A stretch of 64,000 nt of DNA from contig NZ_JAQQFR010000006.1 of assembly GCF_046025915.1 (NCBI RefSeq), forward strand, positions 124,001 to 188,000, given 5' to 3'. Numbering within the stretch: position 1 is the stretch's first letter; each line of letters starts with the position of its first letter. Both the position numbers and the translations under genes were made by a program. The notes beneath the pieces are model-generated. The model was not told the origin of the DNA. It did no database searches and worked only from the letters and a program-made list of their open reading frames with translations. Positions 43,826 through 53,068 of this stretch are shown in pieces. This stretch comes from Herbaspirillum rhizosphaerae_A (lineage in GTDB: Bacteria; Pseudomonadota; Gammaproteobacteria; Burkholderiales; Burkholderiaceae_D).

Positions 43826-44287
43826 ATGCTCTTTTTGATTTTTCAGATTGGCAATGATCGCTACGCCCTGGATACCAGCCAGGTCGCCGTGGTATTAGCC
43901 CCTGCGTTATGCAAGCAGGTGCCGGATGTGCCGGCGTGGGTGCGTGGCATTTTCAGCTATGACGGCCGCAATGTGCCGGTGCTGGATGTCAGCATGCTGG
44001 CAATCGGCAGACCGGCGGCAGAGCGCTTGAGTACACGTCTGGTGCTGGTGCATTACACCCCCGCAGGGCAAGAGCCGCAGTTGCTCGGCCTGATCGTTGA
44101 AAAAGCCACCGATACGCTGCGCTGCGACGCTGAGGACTTCACTGCATCCGGACTGCTGCACGAAAATGCGCGTTACCTCGGTCCGGTCATGCGGCATCAA
44201 GGCGAATTGATCCAGTGGGTCAAGGTCGCAGATATGCTGGACGAAGCGGCGCAAGCCTTGCTGTTCCCGGAAGAGAGCCGGGCATGA
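43826..44287 (+). CDS. wspB: CheW-like coupling protein WspB
   Basis: 153 residues of the CheW fold, with FQIGNDRYALDTSQVAVVL at the start and GLIVEKATDTLRCD in the middle. It links WspA to the kinase WspE. It is encoded 46 bp after wspA and its stop overlaps the ATG of wspC by 4 bp. Two CheW proteins in the operon match the Wsp system of Pseudomonas. Confidence 0.9.
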   Translation: MLFLIFQIGNDRYALDTSQVAVVLAPALCKQVPDVPAWVRGIFSYDGRNVPVLDVSMLAIGRPAAERLSTRLVLVHYTPAGQEPQLLGLIVEKATDTLRCDAEDFTASGLLHENARYLGPVMRHQGELIQWVKVADMLDEAAQALLFPEESRA

Positions 44288-45645
44288 GCGCGCAGATAAA
44301 CAGCCTCAATCATGGCAATCATGGCCTCGGCAATGGCTCAGCCAATGCTCAGGTGATTGAGCAGATTGCCTCCATGCTCAAGCAGCACATGGGGCTGGAT
44401 GTTGCCGCAGTCGGCAGCTCGCTGATCGAGCGCGGTGTGCGTGAGCGCATGAGCCAGCTTGCCCAAAACGACATCTACGGCTATCTGCATACCTTGCAGT
44501 CGGGCGTAGGCGAGCTGCAGGAACTGATCGAACTGGTGGTTGTGCCTGAAACCTGGTTCTTCCGCGATCGTGAAGCGATTCTCTCCGTGGCGCGCCTGGC
44601 GCGTGACAAGATCGTGCGCTCGCCCAACGCTCACGTACGGATTCTGAGTCTGCCATGCTCGACCGGCGAAGAGCCGTATTCCATTGCCATGGCGCTGCTG
44701 GATGCGGGTGTGCCCGCGGGGCAGTTCCGGGTTGACGGCATCGATATCTGCAAACGCTCGTTGTCGATTGCTCAGCGCAGCATTTACGGTCGCAACTCTT
44801 TCCGCGGCAAGCAGCTGGAATATCGCGACCAGCATTTTTCCCCCTTCGACAATACGGCATCGGCCTTGTCGGAAGAAGTGCGCCGCCAAGTCAGTTTTCG
44901 TCATGGCAATATGCTGGCCGGCGATTTTCTGGCGAGCGAAGCACCCTACGATTTCATTTTTTGTCGCAACGTGCTGATCTATTTTGATCGCGATGTGCAG
45001 GCGCAGGCCGTCAAAGTGCTGGAGCGTTTGCTCGGCCAGGACGGTTGTATTTTTGTCGGCCCTGCCGAAGCGGGCATCATGCTGCGCCCGCATGTCGAAT
45101 CGATCGGCATTCCTTTGACTTTTGGTTTTCGCCGCAAATCGGTGACGACGGCAAAAGCAGGGGAGATGCCTTTGTCTCCAGCGTTTGCGAAACCGGCTAC
45201 ACCCGCGTGGATGCCGGCACTGACACCGACACCTGTAATACGGGAGCGCAGCAAAACCGTTGCACCATTGCCGGTCACCAGGCCGGCCATCGAGAAAATA
45301 TCTGCTCCGGCGCAAGATGACTTGCTCGTGCGCGCACGTGTCTGCGCCGATCGTGGCGAGCTGGCAGAAGCGGAATTCCTGTGCGAACAGCACCTGCGTG
45401 CCGCCGGTCCATCCGTTGACGCCTATTATCTGCAAGGCCTGATCAACGACGCGCGGCAGGACACAGCGACCGCCTTGCAGTTGTACCGCAAGGCCATTTA
45501 TCTGCAACCTGATCATCGCGAGGCCTTGTTGCATTTGTCCGCCTTGCTGGCGGCGCAGGGCGATGTCGCCGGGGCACAGCGTCTGCAGCAGCGTGCCGAA
45601 CGTGTACAACTGACGAAGGGCAACGAGGAGCAGCCGCATGTCTGA
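44284..45645 (+). CDS. wspC: Chemoreceptor methyltransferase WspC with TPR tail
   Basis: 453 residues. The CheR methyltransferase domain (about 15-270) has the SAM loop LSLPCSTGEEPYSIAMAL and the late FIFCRNVLIYFD motif. A linker rich in Pro/Thr and a C-terminal TPR region (about 345-440, ARVCADRGELAEAEFLCEQHLRAAG) follow. It methylates WspA glutamates and tunes sensitivity. It overlaps wspB by 4 bp and wspD by 8 bp. Confidence 0.93.
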   Translation: MSAQINSLNHGNHGLGNGSANAQVIEQIASMLKQHMGLDVAAVGSSLIERGVRERMSQLAQNDIYGYLHTLQSGVGELQELIELVVVPETWFFRDREAILSVARLARDKIVRSPNAHVRILSLPCSTGEEPYSIAMALLDAGVPAGQFRVDGIDICKRSLSIAQRSIYGRNSFRGKQLEYRDQHFSPFDNTASALSEEVRRQVSFRHGNMLAGDFLASEAPYDFIFCRNVLIYFDRDVQAQAVKVLERLLGQDGCIFVGPAEAGIMLRPHVESIGIPLTFGFRRKSVTTAKAGEMPLSPAFAKPATPAWMPALTPTPVIRERSKTVAPLPVTRPAIEKISAPAQDDLLVRARVCADRGELAEAEFLCEQHLRAAGPSVDAYYLQGLINDARQDTATALQLYRKAIYLQPDHREALLHLSALLAAQGDVAGAQRLQQRAERVQLTKGNEEQPHV

Positions 45646-46384
45646 TGTTTTGCAAACGATGCCCACCGTGGAAGTCGCCGTTGACGACTGTTGGAATCGC
45701 ATCGGCGTGCGTGGCGACAACAGCTGTCCCAAGCTCAAAGACTATTTCCGCTGCCTGAATTGCCCGACCTTTGCCACAGCCGCTTCGGCTTTGCTGGACA
45801 GACCCGTCTCGGCGGCAGGTTTTCGTCAGACAGATGAGATGCCATTGCAGTCCGGCGGCGATCAAGGCGATGTGGACAATATGCTCAGGCGCGGCCGTGG
45901 GGACGCGACGGCATCGATGCTGGTGTTTCGTGTCGGTGAAGAATGGCTGGGCCTTCCGACGACCGTCATTGTTGAAGTGATTGAAGCGCGCGCGATTCAT
46001 TCCCTGCCGCATCAGGCCAACCAGTCGGTGCTGGGGCTGACCAATATTCGCGGCGCGCTCAAGATTTGTGTATCGCTGGGACGCATGCTTGGCATTGGTG
46101 GCATTGGTGGCAACGGTGGCAGTGGCAGTGGCAGCAACGGCATCGCTGCTCATGCCGGTCAGCGCCTGCTGGTGGTGTCGCATGAAGAACAGATTCTTGC
46201 GTTTCCCGTCAATGAAGTATCGGGTGTGCATGCCTATGCGGCCGATGCCGCGCAGTTGCCGCCGTCCACTATCGCTCAAACCGGCTCTGCTTATACCCAG
46301 GCAGTGATCGGCTGGCGCGACAAGAAAGTAGGCTTGCTCGATTGCGGCCTGTTGTTCTATGCCTTGAATCGGAGCCTGACATGA
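45638..46384 (+). CDS. wspD: CheW-like coupling protein WspD
   Basis: 248 residues. An N-terminal segment (1-80) with a CLNCPTF motif precedes a CheW domain (about 90-240, MLVFRVGEEWLGLPTTVIVEV and GLTNIRGALKICVSLGRMLG). A Gly/Ser-rich loop (GIGGIGGNGGSGSGSNG, about residues 151-167) is inserted inside the CheW domain, a feature rarely seen and perhaps strain-variable. It couples WspE to the receptor complex and overlaps both wspC and wspE. Confidence 0.9.
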   Translation: MSDVLQTMPTVEVAVDDCWNRIGVRGDNSCPKLKDYFRCLNCPTFATAASALLDRPVSAAGFRQTDEMPLQSGGDQGDVDNMLRRGRGDATASMLVFRVGEEWLGLPTTVIVEVIEARAIHSLPHQANQSVLGLTNIRGALKICVSLGRMLGIGGIGGNGGSGSGSNGIAAHAGQRLLVVSHEEQILAFPVNEVSGVHAYAADAAQLPPSTIAQTGSAYTQAVIGWRDKKVGLLDCGLLFYALNRSLT

Positions 46385-48723
46385 GTTCGACCGATATTCG
46401 GCAGATGACCATGCTGGAGTTGTTCCGGCATGAAGTGGAAAGCCAGGTGGAAGTACTTAACGCCGGTCTTCTGGAGCTGGAGCGCCAGAGCGATCACAGC
46501 GACCGCGAAGCTTTGCTGGAGCCCTTGGAAGCATGCATGCGCGCGGCGCATTCGCTCAAGGGCGCGGCCCGCATTATCAGCCTCAATGCAGGCGTCAACG
46601 TCGCCCACGTGATGGAAGACTGCTTCGTACTGGCACAACAGGACAAACTGCGTCTGCGGCGCAAACAAATCGATGCGCTGTTCAAAGGTGTCGATCTGCT
46701 GACGCGTATCGCCAACGCGCCGGGAGACGATGAGACCTGGGGCGAGCATGCCGGCAAGGTGGAGATCGACACCTTCATGCTCGCGCTCAGTACCGCGATG
46801 GCGGACGTCAGCGACGACGAAATAGCACCTCCGGCTACTGCAATAGCAGCAACTACAGAATCAGCTCAACCTACAGCGCCTACAGCATCTGCAGCATCTG
46901 CAGAGAGGGCTGTGCCGGTCGCGCAGAACGATGGGCGAGAGCAGCGTGAACAACGCGATTCCGCCTCACCCAACGGCGTGCGCTCGGTACGCGTGAGTGC
47001 CGACAACCTCGACCGTCTGCTGAGTCTGAGCGGAGAGTCGCTGGTCGAGTCGCGCCGTCTGAAACCATTTGCTGCCTCGATGCTCCGCCTGAAGCGCTTG
47101 CAGCGCGATGCCGCGCAGGCGCTGGATCTGTTGCAGCAAAAGATGACCGGCAGCGATGAGGCCACGCAAGTGGCGCTGGCGGAAGTGCGCACACTGATGC
47201 TGCAATCTCAGCATATGGTCGGCGATCAACTGGCCGAGCTGGAAATGTTCGACCGCCATTCCGTCAATCTGTCGCAACGCCTGTATGAAGAGGCATTGGC
47301 TTGTCGCATGCGTCCGTTTGCCGACGGCACCGGCGTCGGGTCGGGCAACTATGCGCGCATGGTGCGCGATGTCGGACATACGCTGGGTAAATCGGTGCGA
47401 CTGGAAATCGTCGGCAACGCCACCCAGATCGATCGCGACATTCTGGAAAAACTCGATGCGCCCATTGGTCATCTGCTGCGCAATGCGGTCGACCATGGCA
47501 TCGAATCGCCAACGCAGCGCGCGCAGGCCGGCAAGCCGGAGCAGGGCAAGATCACGCTGGAAGCCCGGCATAGCGCCGGCATGCTGCAGGTGAACGTCAT
47601 CGACGATGGCGCCGGTATTGATCTTGAGCGTCTCAAGCAAAACATCGTCAGTCGCAAGCTGTCCACCGAAGAGATCGTGGCGCGTCTGAGCGAGTCGGAG
47701 CTGCTCGATTTTCTGCTGCTACCGGGTTTTAGTCTGCGTGACACCGTCACCGAGATTTCCGGTCGAGGTGTCGGTCTCGATGTAGTGGCCGACATGCTCA
47801 AGCAAGTGCGCGGCACCGTGCGCATTACAAGCACCGCGGGGCAGGGCACGCGTTTTCAAATGCAGTTGCCGCTCACCTTGTCGGTGATCCGCAGTCTGCT
47901 GGTCAGTATCGACAACGAACCCTATGCTTTTCCGCTGGCTTACGTCAATCGTACGCTGGAGTTGCAACGCGATCAGTTGGATATACTCGAAGGCTATCAG
48001 CATTTTCATTTTGAAGGCCGCCAGATCGGCCTTGTCAGCGCACATCAGATTTTGCAAAAGGGCGAGTTGCGCGCCAAGGGCGAATCGGTCATGGTGGTAG
48101 TCATCGGCGACAACGAAAATACCTATGGCCTGGCAGTCGATCGCTTCCTGGGTGAGCGCATGCTCGTCGTGCAGGCGCTTGATTCACGCCTCGGCAAAAT
48201 CCCTAACGTGCAAGCCGGTGCCTTGATGGAAGATGGTGCGCCGGTGTTGATCCTTGACGTCGCCGACATGCTGCGCTCGGTCGAGAAGCTGAGCGTCTCC
48301 GGTCAGTTGGAGAACGTTCGTCAGGCCGCCAGCGAAGACGCGGGTGCGGCGCGCAAGAAAGTGCTGGTGGTGGACGACTCGCTGACCGTACGCGAACTGG
48401 AGCGCAAGCTACTGACTAATCGCGGCTATCAGGTCACCGTGGCGGTCGATGGCATGGATGGCTGGAATGCGGTTCGTACCGAACAATTCGACCTGGTCAT
48501 TACCGACATCGACATGCCGCGCATGGATGGTATCGAGCTGGTTACGCTGATCCGGCAAGCACCGCATTTGCGTACCTTGCCGGTGATGATCGTGTCGTAC
48601 AAGGACCGGGAAGAAGATCGCCAGCGCGGGCTGGAAGCCGGCGCGGATCATTATTTCACCAAGAGCAGTTTCCACGACGAGACCCTGTTGCAGGCCGTGG
48701 TGGATTTGATCGGAGCGGCCTGA
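46381..48723 (+). CDS. wspE: Hybrid histidine kinase/response regulator WspE
   Basis: 780 residues. The N-terminal HPt domain has phosphoacceptor His57 in AAHSLKGAAR, followed by a linker with Ala/Thr/Pro repeats. The CheA dimer and kinase domains have the N box HLLRNAVDHGIESP and G boxes ISGRGVGLDVV and GQGTRFQMQLPLTLS. A CheW-like P5 region and a C-terminal receiver with Asp709 (VITDIDMPRMDG) complete it. It phosphorylates WspR and WspF. ATGA overlap with wspD. Confidence 0.95.
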   Translation: MSSTDIRQMTMLELFRHEVESQVEVLNAGLLELERQSDHSDREALLEPLEACMRAAHSLKGAARIISLNAGVNVAHVMEDCFVLAQQDKLRLRRKQIDALFKGVDLLTRIANAPGDDETWGEHAGKVEIDTFMLALSTAMADVSDDEIAPPATAIAATTESAQPTAPTASAASAERAVPVAQNDGREQREQRDSASPNGVRSVRVSADNLDRLLSLSGESLVESRRLKPFAASMLRLKRLQRDAAQALDLLQQKMTGSDEATQVALAEVRTLMLQSQHMVGDQLAELEMFDRHSVNLSQRLYEEALACRMRPFADGTGVGSGNYARMVRDVGHTLGKSVRLEIVGNATQIDRDILEKLDAPIGHLLRNAVDHGIESPTQRAQAGKPEQGKITLEARHSAGMLQVNVIDDGAGIDLERLKQNIVSRKLSTEEIVARLSESELLDFLLLPGFSLRDTVTEISGRGVGLDVVADMLKQVRGTVRITSTAGQGTRFQMQLPLTLSVIRSLLVSIDNEPYAFPLAYVNRTLELQRDQLDILEGYQHFHFEGRQIGLVSAHQILQKGELRAKGESVMVVVIGDNENTYGLAVDRFLGERMLVVQALDSRLGKIPNVQAGALMEDGAPVLILDVADMLRSVEKLSVSGQLENVRQAASEDAGAARKKVLVVDDSLTVRELERKLLTNRGYQVTVAVDGMDGWNAVRTEQFDLVITDIDMPRMDGIELVTLIRQAPHLRTLPVMIVSYKDREEDRQRGLEAGADHYFTKSSFHDETLLQAVVDLIGAA

Positions 48724-48724
48724 C

Positions 48725-49774
48725 GTGAAGATTGCAATCGTCAACGACGTACCCATGGTGGTGGAAATCTTGCGGCGGGTACTGGCCGATTGGCCGGAGC
48801 ATCAGCTGTTATGGGTAGCTCAGGATGGTGCTCAGGCAGTGGAGTTGTGCGCCTGGCAATTGCCGGACATCGTCCTGATGGACATTGTCATGCCGCATCT
48901 CGACGGCGTCGAAGCGACACGCCGCATCATGCAGAAGACCCCGTGCCCCATTCTGATCGTGACTGCCGATATCGGCGCCTGCGCTGATAAGGTGTATCAG
49001 GCGCTCGGTTACGGCGCGCTTGATGCTGTTGATACGCCGGCCTTATCCGGTAGTGGCAGCGACTGGCGCCAGGGTTCGGCGGTGCTGATGGACAAGATCG
49101 CGCGCATCGGCCGCATGGAGCACAAGCCCGCTCCAGCGAAGGTGACACCGCAGCGCGAGCGGAGCGCTGCCAAGCCATCGATACTGGCGGGCGACGCAGC
49201 GCCGACAGGCGCTTCCAACAAGTTGGTGGCCATTGGCGCATCCGCGGGCGGCCCCGGCGCATTGGCGTCGATATTGCGTGAACTACCCAAGGATTTCCCA
49301 GCTGCGGTGGTGATCGTCCAGCATATCGATCCTGGTTTTGCGGGCGGCATGGCAGCGTGGTTGCAGCAGCAAACCGGATTGAAAGTGCGCGTGGCGCAAG
49401 AAGGCGACCGGCCGCAATCCGGTACCGTGATCATGGCCGGCACCAACCAGCATCTGTTGTTCCGAAATCGCGACAGCCTCGGCTACATGCCGGAGTCGCC
49501 GGAGGATGTCTACCATCCCTCGATTGATGTGTTTTTTCATAGCGTGGTCCGGCAGTGGCGCGGTCAGGCTGTGGGGGTATTGCTGACCGGCATGGGGCGC
49601 GATGGCGCCATCGGTCTCAAGGCTCTTCGCGATGCGGGCTACCACACCATCGCGCAGGATCGACAAAGCAGTTCCGTGTACGGCATGCCGAAAGCCGCCG
49701 CCGCACTGGACGCCGCCACCGAAATTTTGCCTCTCGGCGCTATCGCCAAGGCATTGGTCAGTCAATTTACGTAA
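48725..49774 (+). CDS. wspF: Methylesterase response regulator WspF
   Basis: 349 residues, GTG start one base after the wspE stop. The receiver has Asp53 (LPDIVLMDIVMP). The CheB catalytic domain (about 160-345) shows the Ser of GASAGGPGAL, His in VVIVQHID, and Asp in LLTGMGRDGAIGL. It demethylates WspA and damps signalling; loss-of-function mutations in wspF activate WspR in Pseudomonas, giving wrinkly colonies. The domain set is intact here. Confidence 0.94.
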   Translation: MKIAIVNDVPMVVEILRRVLADWPEHQLLWVAQDGAQAVELCAWQLPDIVLMDIVMPHLDGVEATRRIMQKTPCPILIVTADIGACADKVYQALGYGALDAVDTPALSGSGSDWRQGSAVLMDKIARIGRMEHKPAPAKVTPQRERSAAKPSILAGDAAPTGASNKLVAIGASAGGPGALASILRELPKDFPAAVVIVQHIDPGFAGGMAAWLQQQTGLKVRVAQEGDRPQSGTVIMAGTNQHLLFRNRDSLGYMPESPEDVYHPSIDVFFHSVVRQWRGQAVGVLLTGMGRDGAIGLKALRDAGYHTIAQDRQSSSVYGMPKAAAALDAATEILPLGAIAKALVSQFT

Positions 49775-49791
49775 TGCAAAGGAACGACAAC

Positions 49792-50826
49792 ATGGAGTCA
49801 CCGACTCTTAACAATAGCGACGACAGCGAGCTGGGCATACAGCTGCCGCCGGCGGATTACAAGATCATGGTGTTGCTGGTGGATGATCAGGCGATGGTCG
49901 GTGAGGCAATTCGCCGTGCTTTGCTGAGCGAATCCGACATCGATTTTCACTATTGTCCGCGTGCTGAAGATGCCGTGCGTGTCGCCGAGAAAACCCAGCC
50001 TACCGTGATCCTGCAGGATCTGGTCATGCCGGGTGTCGACGGTTTGACGCTGGTCAGGCAATACCGAACCAATCCGCTGACGATGGATATTCCGATCATC
50101 GTATTGTCGAGCAAGGAAGATGCCCTGATCAAGCGCGATGCCTTTGCCACCGGCGTCAACGACTACATGGTGAAGCTGCCGGACAGTATTGAACTGATTG
50201 CGCGCATTCGCTACCATTCGCGTTCGTACAATAATCAACTGCAACGCGATGCCGCCTATCGTGCATTGCGCGAGAGCCAACAGCAATTGCAGAAGACCAA
50301 TTTTGAGTTGCAGCGCCTGACCAATACCGACGGGCTGACAAGTATCGCCAACCGCCGTTATTTCGATGACTACCTCAATGCTGAGTGGAAGCGCGCCAAG
50401 CGCGTGCAGCAAGAGATTTCGCTGCTGCTGATCGACGTCGATAATTTCAAACTGTACAACGACAACTACGGCCACGTGGCCGGCGATCAGGTGTTGAAGA
50501 GCGTTGCACGGGCGATGGAATCAAGCGCGGTGCGCTCATCGGATCTGAGCGCGCGTTTTGGCGGCGAAGAGTTCGCTGTGATCCTGCCGAGCACCGATGA
50601 AGTCGGGGCTGTAGCCGCCGGCGACAAGCTGCGTGAAATGGTGGAAGCACTGCATATCGGTCACGCGCATTCGACGACCGGCGAATGGCTGACCGTCAGC
50701 GTTGGCGTTGCGACCATGATTCCGAAAGACGATCAGACGCAGAGCGATTTGATCCGTCTGGCTGACAAGCGTCTGTACAAGGCCAAACAGCAGGGCAAGA
50801 ATCGCGTAATAGCGAAAGACGACTGA
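49792..50826 (+). CDS. wspR: Response regulator diguanylate cyclase WspR
   Basis: 344 residues from ATG 49792, which follows AAGGA. The receiver has Asp76 (VILQDLVMPGVDG). A helical linker leads to the GGDEF domain with the active motif GGEEF (257-261) and the product-inhibition site RSSD (248-251), identical in layout to WspR of Pseudomonas. Phosphorylation by WspE drives clustering and c-di-GMP synthesis, promoting biofilm. The gene is last in the operon and ends before a strong terminator. Confidence 0.95.
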   Translation: MESPTLNNSDDSELGIQLPPADYKIMVLLVDDQAMVGEAIRRALLSESDIDFHYCPRAEDAVRVAEKTQPTVILQDLVMPGVDGLTLVRQYRTNPLTMDIPIIVLSSKEDALIKRDAFATGVNDYMVKLPDSIELIARIRYHSRSYNNQLQRDAAYRALRESQQQLQKTNFELQRLTNTDGLTSIANRRYFDDYLNAEWKRAKRVQQEISLLLIDVDNFKLYNDNYGHVAGDQVLKSVARAMESSAVRSSDLSARFGGEEFAVILPSTDEVGAVAAGDKLREMVEALHIGHAHSTTGEWLTVSVGVATMIPKDDQTQSDLIRLADKRLYKAKQQGKNRVIAKDD

Positions 50827-50877
50827 GCCGGCTCAGTGCAATTCAGTACAACTCAGTACATCAACTTACGCTGAACA

Positions 50878-50927
50878 CCTGCCTCGATTCCGGAAATAAA
50901 GATCCGGAATCGAGGCAGGTTTTTTTT
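50878..50927. terminator. Strong terminator after wspR, overlapping the end of the convergent ligase gene
   Basis: A perfect 17-bp stem (50878-50894 with 50903-50919) with an 8-base loop is followed by eight T (50920-50927). The T tract overlaps the stop codon of the convergent acyl-CoA ligase gene. Confidence 0.9.
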
Positions 50928-52575
50928 AGCCAGGATATTGTTCGCGCATCACGCGTTTGTTGAGTTTGCCGACGCTGGTGCGCGCCAGCTCGCTGACGAA
51001 CTCAATGCGATCCGGTACGCCGTATTTTGAGATCAGGCCGTCTTCGGCTGCGGCCAATACCAGCTTGCGAATATCGTCAACGGTGACCTCGGCAGCCTGA
51101 CCGGCTTTGAGCACTACCAGGGCCACCGGGCGCTCGCCCCATTTGGCGTCTTTGATGCCGATGACCGCCGTTTCCGCCACTGCCGGATGACGCGCGATGA
51201 TCTCTTCGATTTCCAGTGACGACACCCATTCGCCGCCGGTCTTGATCACATCCTTGATGCGATCAGTGACTTGCAGATAGCCGCGCGAATCGATGTTGCC
51301 GATGTCTTCCGTATGCAGCCAGCCGCCTTCCCACAAGTCTTTCGACGCTTCCGGATTGTGCAGGTAGCCTTGCGTGAGCCAGGGTGCGCGCACTACGACT
51401 TCACCAGTGCTCTTGCCATCGTGCGGACAATCGTTCATGTCGCCGTCGACCGTACGTAAGGTAACCAGCGGTAGCGGGCGGCCGGTTTTCACGCGTGTGG
51501 CAAGGTCTTGCTCCGTACCCAGCTCTGCCGTCGGCACATGCGCCAGTGACAGGATGGGGCAGGTCTCCGACATGCCGTAACCGGTGAAGACGTCAATGCC
51601 GCGCTCGCGTGCCGTCTGCGCCAGAGCGCTGGTCATGGCGGAGCCGCCGATGATCATTTTCCATTTCGACAGGTCGACATCTTTTGCTGTGGGGGCGCTC
51701 AGCACCATGTGCAGGATGGTTGGCACACAATGCGAGAAGGTGACTTTTTCGGTCTCAATCAGCTTGAGGATAGTGTCGGGGACGTAGCGGCCGGGATAGA
51801 CCTGCTTGAGTCCGGCCATGGTCGCTACGTAAGGAAGACCCCAGGCGTGCACATGGAACATTGGCGTCAGCGGCATATAGACATCGTCGCGATGCAGGCG
51901 TCCTTGTTGCGGTGCCAGCGCCAGTCCGGCGGTTACCGCCAATGTATGCAGTACCAACTGACGATGGCTGAAGTAGACGCCCTTGGGCATGCCTGTGGTG
52001 CCGGTCGTATAGAAGGTGGTGGCGCGCGCGTTCTCATTGAAGTCGGGGAAGTCGCATTTGGGCGAGGCCTGTGCCAGCAATTCTTCATATTCGCCGGCGA
52101 AGCCGGGGCCGCGTGGTGCAGGTGTGTTGTCATCGGTGATCAATACACAGCGCGTGAGCGTGGTCAGTTCGCCGCGGATCTGCTTGAGCACCGGCATGAA
52201 GTCGGAGTTGACCAGCAGCACGTCGGCCTGGGCATGGTTCAGGGTATAAGCAATCTGTTCCGGCGACAGGCGTACGTTGACGGTTTGCAGCACATAGCCA
52301 AGCATCGGAATGGCGAAGAAGCATTCCAGATAACGATGGCTGTCCCAGTCCATCACGGCGACGGTATTGCCGGGTTGCAGACCCAGCTCGCGCAGCATGT
52401 TGCCCAGACGCTGTATGCGTTCGTACAGATCGGTATAAGTATGGCGGCGCTGGTTGGCGATACCGTAGACGATTTCCTGATCGGGCGCGGTCGCCAGCGA
52501 TGAGTGAAGCAACTGCTTGATCAGCAGCGGGTAGCCGTAGGCCTCGGGCGTGGTGTCGATGATGTGGACGCTCAT
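50926..52575 (-). CDS. Long-chain fatty-acid/acyl-CoA ligase
   Basis: 549 residues, an AMP-forming acyl-CoA synthetase that converts a carboxylate, ATP and CoA into acyl-CoA. The P-loop is TFYTTGTTGMPKGV (about residues 188-201), with the further A5 motif GYGMSETCP, and C-terminal GEWVSSLEIEEII and a KLNKRVMREQYPG tail with the catalytic lysine region. The chain-length class cannot be read with certainty; related Betaproteobacterial enzymes act on medium/long-chain acids. It is a single gene, with its stop inside the wspR terminator. Confidence 0.92.
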   Translation of the reverse strand: MSVHIIDTTPEAYGYPLLIKQLLHSSLATAPDQEIVYGIANQRRHTYTDLYERIQRLGNMLRELGLQPGNTVAVMDWDSHRYLECFFAIPMLGYVLQTVNVRLSPEQIAYTLNHAQADVLLVNSDFMPVLKQIRGELTTLTRCVLITDDNTPAPRGPGFAGEYEELLAQASPKCDFPDFNENARATTFYTTGTTGMPKGVYFSHRQLVLHTLAVTAGLALAPQQGRLHRDDVYMPLTPMFHVHAWGLPYVATMAGLKQVYPGRYVPDTILKLIETEKVTFSHCVPTILHMVLSAPTAKDVDLSKWKMIIGGSAMTSALAQTARERGIDVFTGYGMSETCPILSLAHVPTAELGTEQDLATRVKTGRPLPLVTLRTVDGDMNDCPHDGKSTGEVVVRAPWLTQGYLHNPEASKDLWEGGWLHTEDIGNIDSRGYLQVTDRIKDVIKTGGEWVSSLEIEEIIARHPAVAETAVIGIKDAKWGERPVALVVLKAGQAAEVTVDDIRKLVLAAAEDGLISKYGVPDRIEFVSELARTSVGKLNKRVMREQYPG

Positions 52576-52670
52576 GGGGTCTCCTGTCGTTGTTGTAAAG
52601 GACGGCGACGTGGTCTGCCGCCGTCCTCATGTTCATCGACCGATGATAGCCCGAATTGCTGTCGTCAGTC

Positions 52671-53039
52671 TTACTTCTGAGGAAGAAGCTCGATACTGGT
52701 GACGGTCAGTGCGCCGTTACTCTTCTCCGCAGTGAAGAGCACCTGATCGCCGCCTTTTACCGTACTGAGCATATCGGGCGAAGCGACACGGAACACCATG
52801 GTCATGGGTGGCATTTCCAGATTGGGGATCTCACCGTGACGAATCGTGATCTTGCCGGCATCGGTATCGATCTTGCGGATTTCACCGTTGACTTTTGGGG
52901 CTACATTGCTCTGCACCGCGGCAGGCATTGGATGGTGCATCGTATCTGGTTTCAGGTCTTGCGCCGCTGCGAACAGAGGCACCGACATCGCTGAAGATGC
53001 AGCGGCAAGCAAGATGGTGCTGACGAAAGCAGTTTTCAT
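52671..53039 (-). CDS. CusF-like periplasmic copper-binding protein
   Basis: 122 residues. A signal peptide (about 1-26, cleavage near FAAAQ) is followed by a CusF/SilF-type small beta-barrel. The metal site region reads HGEIPNLEMPPMTMVF. CusF of E. coli uses His36, Trp44, Met47 and Met49; here His and both Met are kept, while the Trp is replaced by Met (LEM). Last gene of the copper operon, 29 bp after the cupredoxin gene. Cu(I)/Ag(I) chaperone function is inferred. Confidence 0.85.
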   Translation of the reverse strand: MKTAFVSTILLAAASSAMSVPLFAAAQDLKPDTMHHPMPAAVQSNVAPKVNGEIRKIDTDAGKITIRHGEIPNLEMPPMTMVFRVASPDMLSTVKGGDQVLFTAEKSNGALTVTSIELLPQK

Positions 53040-53068
53040 ATTTTTCCTTTCTTGATAACGGATTGGTC

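Noticed and set aside
44338..45738. Open frame of about 460 codons opposite wspC
   Set aside because: No domain or ribosome site; wspC is strongly supported by CheR motifs and operon position.
46857..46900. Short repeats in wspE (alternating Ala/Pro/Thr codons) as a possible regulatory repeat
   Set aside because: They code for a disordered linker and show no exact repeat unit or palindrome; low complexity explains them.
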